Shown here in pieces: positions 5,608 to 6,525 of a stretch of DNA of 6,525 bases. This stretch comes from Coriobacteriaceae bacterium (GTDB taxonomy: Bacteria; Actinomycetota; Coriobacteriia; Coriobacteriales; UMGS124). The position numbers were made by a program, and so were the translations under genes. The notes beneath the pieces were generated by a model, which searched no databases, was not told the DNA's origin, and saw nothing but the letters and a program-made list of their open reading frames with translations. Numbering within the stretch: the first letter of the stretch is position 1; every line of letters starts with the position of its first letter. The stretch covers positions 3,226-9,750 of the forward strand of contig JAHZHK010000012.1 of NCBI GenBank assembly GCA_019420325.1. The letters are read 5' to 3'.

Positions 5608-6525
5608 TTAGTGCTTGGCGTGCTTGTTGAAGCGCTTGGCCGTGCCTGTGGCGCCCATGCCCGCCGACTTGCGTGCGCTTGACTTCAGGGCGCGCATGAC
5701 GTCGTCTTCCTCGCTGCCCTCGATTTGGGCCTTGAGGCGTACGAGCTGGTCGCGCAGGCGTGCGGCCTCCTCGAAGTCAAGCTTCTCGCTCGCGGCGCGC
5801 ATGTCGTCCTCGATGGAGGCCATGATGTGGGCGAGCTCGTCTTTGGGCAGGCTCGAGAGTTCCTCGGCCACCGTCTGCGACAGGCTCTCGTCGGCACCGC
5901 CGCCAGCCTCAGCGCCGATGAAGCTGGTGATGTCGGTGATTGCCTTCTGCACGCTGCGCGGCTCGATGCCGTGCTCCTCGTTGTACTTCTCCTGCAGGGC
6001 GCGGCGGCGCTGCGTCTCGTCGATGGCGACGCGCATGGAGTCGGTGATGGTGTCGGCGTACATGATGACCTTGCCGCTCACGTTGCGGGCGGCGCGGCCC
6101 ATCGTCTGGATGAGCGAGCGTCGGTTGCGCAGGAATCCCTCTTTGTCTGCGTCGAGGATGGCAACGAGGCTCACCTCGGGGATGTCGAGACCCTCGCGCA
6201 GCAGGTTGATGCCCACGAGGATGTCGAGCGCGCCGCTGCGCAGCTTGCGGATGATCTCCACGCGGTCCATCGTCGCGGTGTCGGAGTGCATGTAGGCCAC
6301 CTTGAAGCCCTCGTCGAGCAGGTGGTCGGTGAGGTTCTCAGCCATGCGCTTCGTGAGCGTCGTCACCAGCACGCGCTCGTGGCGGGCGGCGTGCTCGCGG
6401 CACTCTGAGATGAGGTCGTCGATTTGTCCGCGGATGGGACGCACGTCAATCTTGGGGTCGAGCAGGCCTGTGGGTCGGATGATCTGCTCCACGGGTTCGA
6501 GGCACACGCGTTCTTCGAAGTCGCC
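5608..6525 (-). CDS. uvrB: UvrABC excision repair helicase subunit UvrB, C-terminal part (5' end outside window)
   Basis: UvrB is the damage-verifying subunit of bacterial nucleotide excision repair: it receives DNA from UvrA and recruits the UvrC nuclease. The frame is open to the right edge, so the GTG at 6507-6505 is internal. About 305 of some 650-700 residues are present; the N-terminal ATPase half and damage-binding hairpin lie outside. Numbering from that GTG, I see R-P-T-G-L-L-D-P (11-18), helicase motifs around V-L-V-T-T-L-T-K-R-M (46-55) and G-I-N-L-L-R-E-G-L-D-I-P (99-110), and the arginine-finger motif Q-T-M-G-R-A-A-R-N (134-142). The C-terminal UVR domain, which binds UvrC, spans about 224-262 (5722-5838). 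The basic tail ends K-R-F-N-K-H-A-K-H. It converges on modC with a shared terminator and has no functional link to molybdenum uptake. Nothing appears broken. Confidence 0.96.
   Translation of the reverse strand, partial: GDFEERVCLEPVEQIIRPTGLLDPKIDVRPIRGQIDDLISECREHAARHERVLVTTLTKRMAENLTDHLLDEGFKVAYMHSDTATMDRVEIIRKLRSGALDILVGINLLREGLDIPEVSLVAILDADKEGFLRNRRSLIQTMGRAARNVSGKVIMYADTITDSMRVAIDETQRRRALQEKYNEEHGIEPRSVQKAITDITSFIGAEAGGGADESLSQTVAEELSSLPKDELAHIMASIEDDMRAASEKLDFEEAARLRDQLVRLKAQIEGSEEDDVMRALKSSARKSAGMGATGTAKRFNKHAKH

Noticed and set aside
5725..6408. Plus-strand open frame of 227 codons opposite uvrB
   Set aside because: The - strand encodes unmistakable UvrB helicase and UVR motifs; the opposite frame is a compositional shadow.

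Overview
The window is GC-rich and gene-dense. It looks like a chromosomal segment of a high-GC Gram-positive bacterium, most plausibly an anaerobic member of the Coriobacteriia (Eggerthella/Slackia/Collinsella-like). This rests on codon bias towards G/C in third positions, on ModB and ModC sequences of the Gram-positive type, and on a secreted protein that combines a twin-arginine signal with an FMN-binding domain carrying a covalent-flavinylation motif, a domain abundant in that class. The lineage is inferred, not shown by any marker gene.

Layout. From 1 to 5504 all genes lie on the + strand and form a molybdenum (or tungsten) uptake and cofactor block: the 3' part of moeA (1-944, cut by the window edge), a MoaB/Mog-type gene (974-1447), a 175-base gap with a weak terminator candidate and promoter/operator-like repeats, then modA (1623-2786), modB (2890-4434) and modC (4437-5504). 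A strong hairpin lies between modA and modB (2818-2855), and a long two-way terminator hairpin (5536-5581) closes the operon. From 5608 to the right edge, on the - strand, is the 3' part of uvrB, a DNA-repair gene unrelated to the rest.

How the genes work together. ModA captures the oxyanion outside the membrane, ModB is the channel and ModC the ATPase. The imported molybdate is the substrate for the last steps of cofactor synthesis: MoaB/Mog adenylylates molybdopterin, and MoeA inserts the metal.

Main novelty. Both extracytoplasmic parts of this transporter are enlarged. ModA carries a C-terminal FMN-binding domain with an intact D-A-V-S-G-A-T flavinylation motif. ModB, normally about 220-230 residues, is about 514 residues, with an N-terminal signal/anchor segment and roughly 195 extra extracytoplasmic residues before its first channel helix, plus a charged cytoplasmic tail of about 65 residues. 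Together this suggests a redox-linked variant of molybdate uptake, but that function is inference. The remaining genes look ordinary. I saw no tRNA, rRNA, CRISPR array, insertion sequence or prophage feature.
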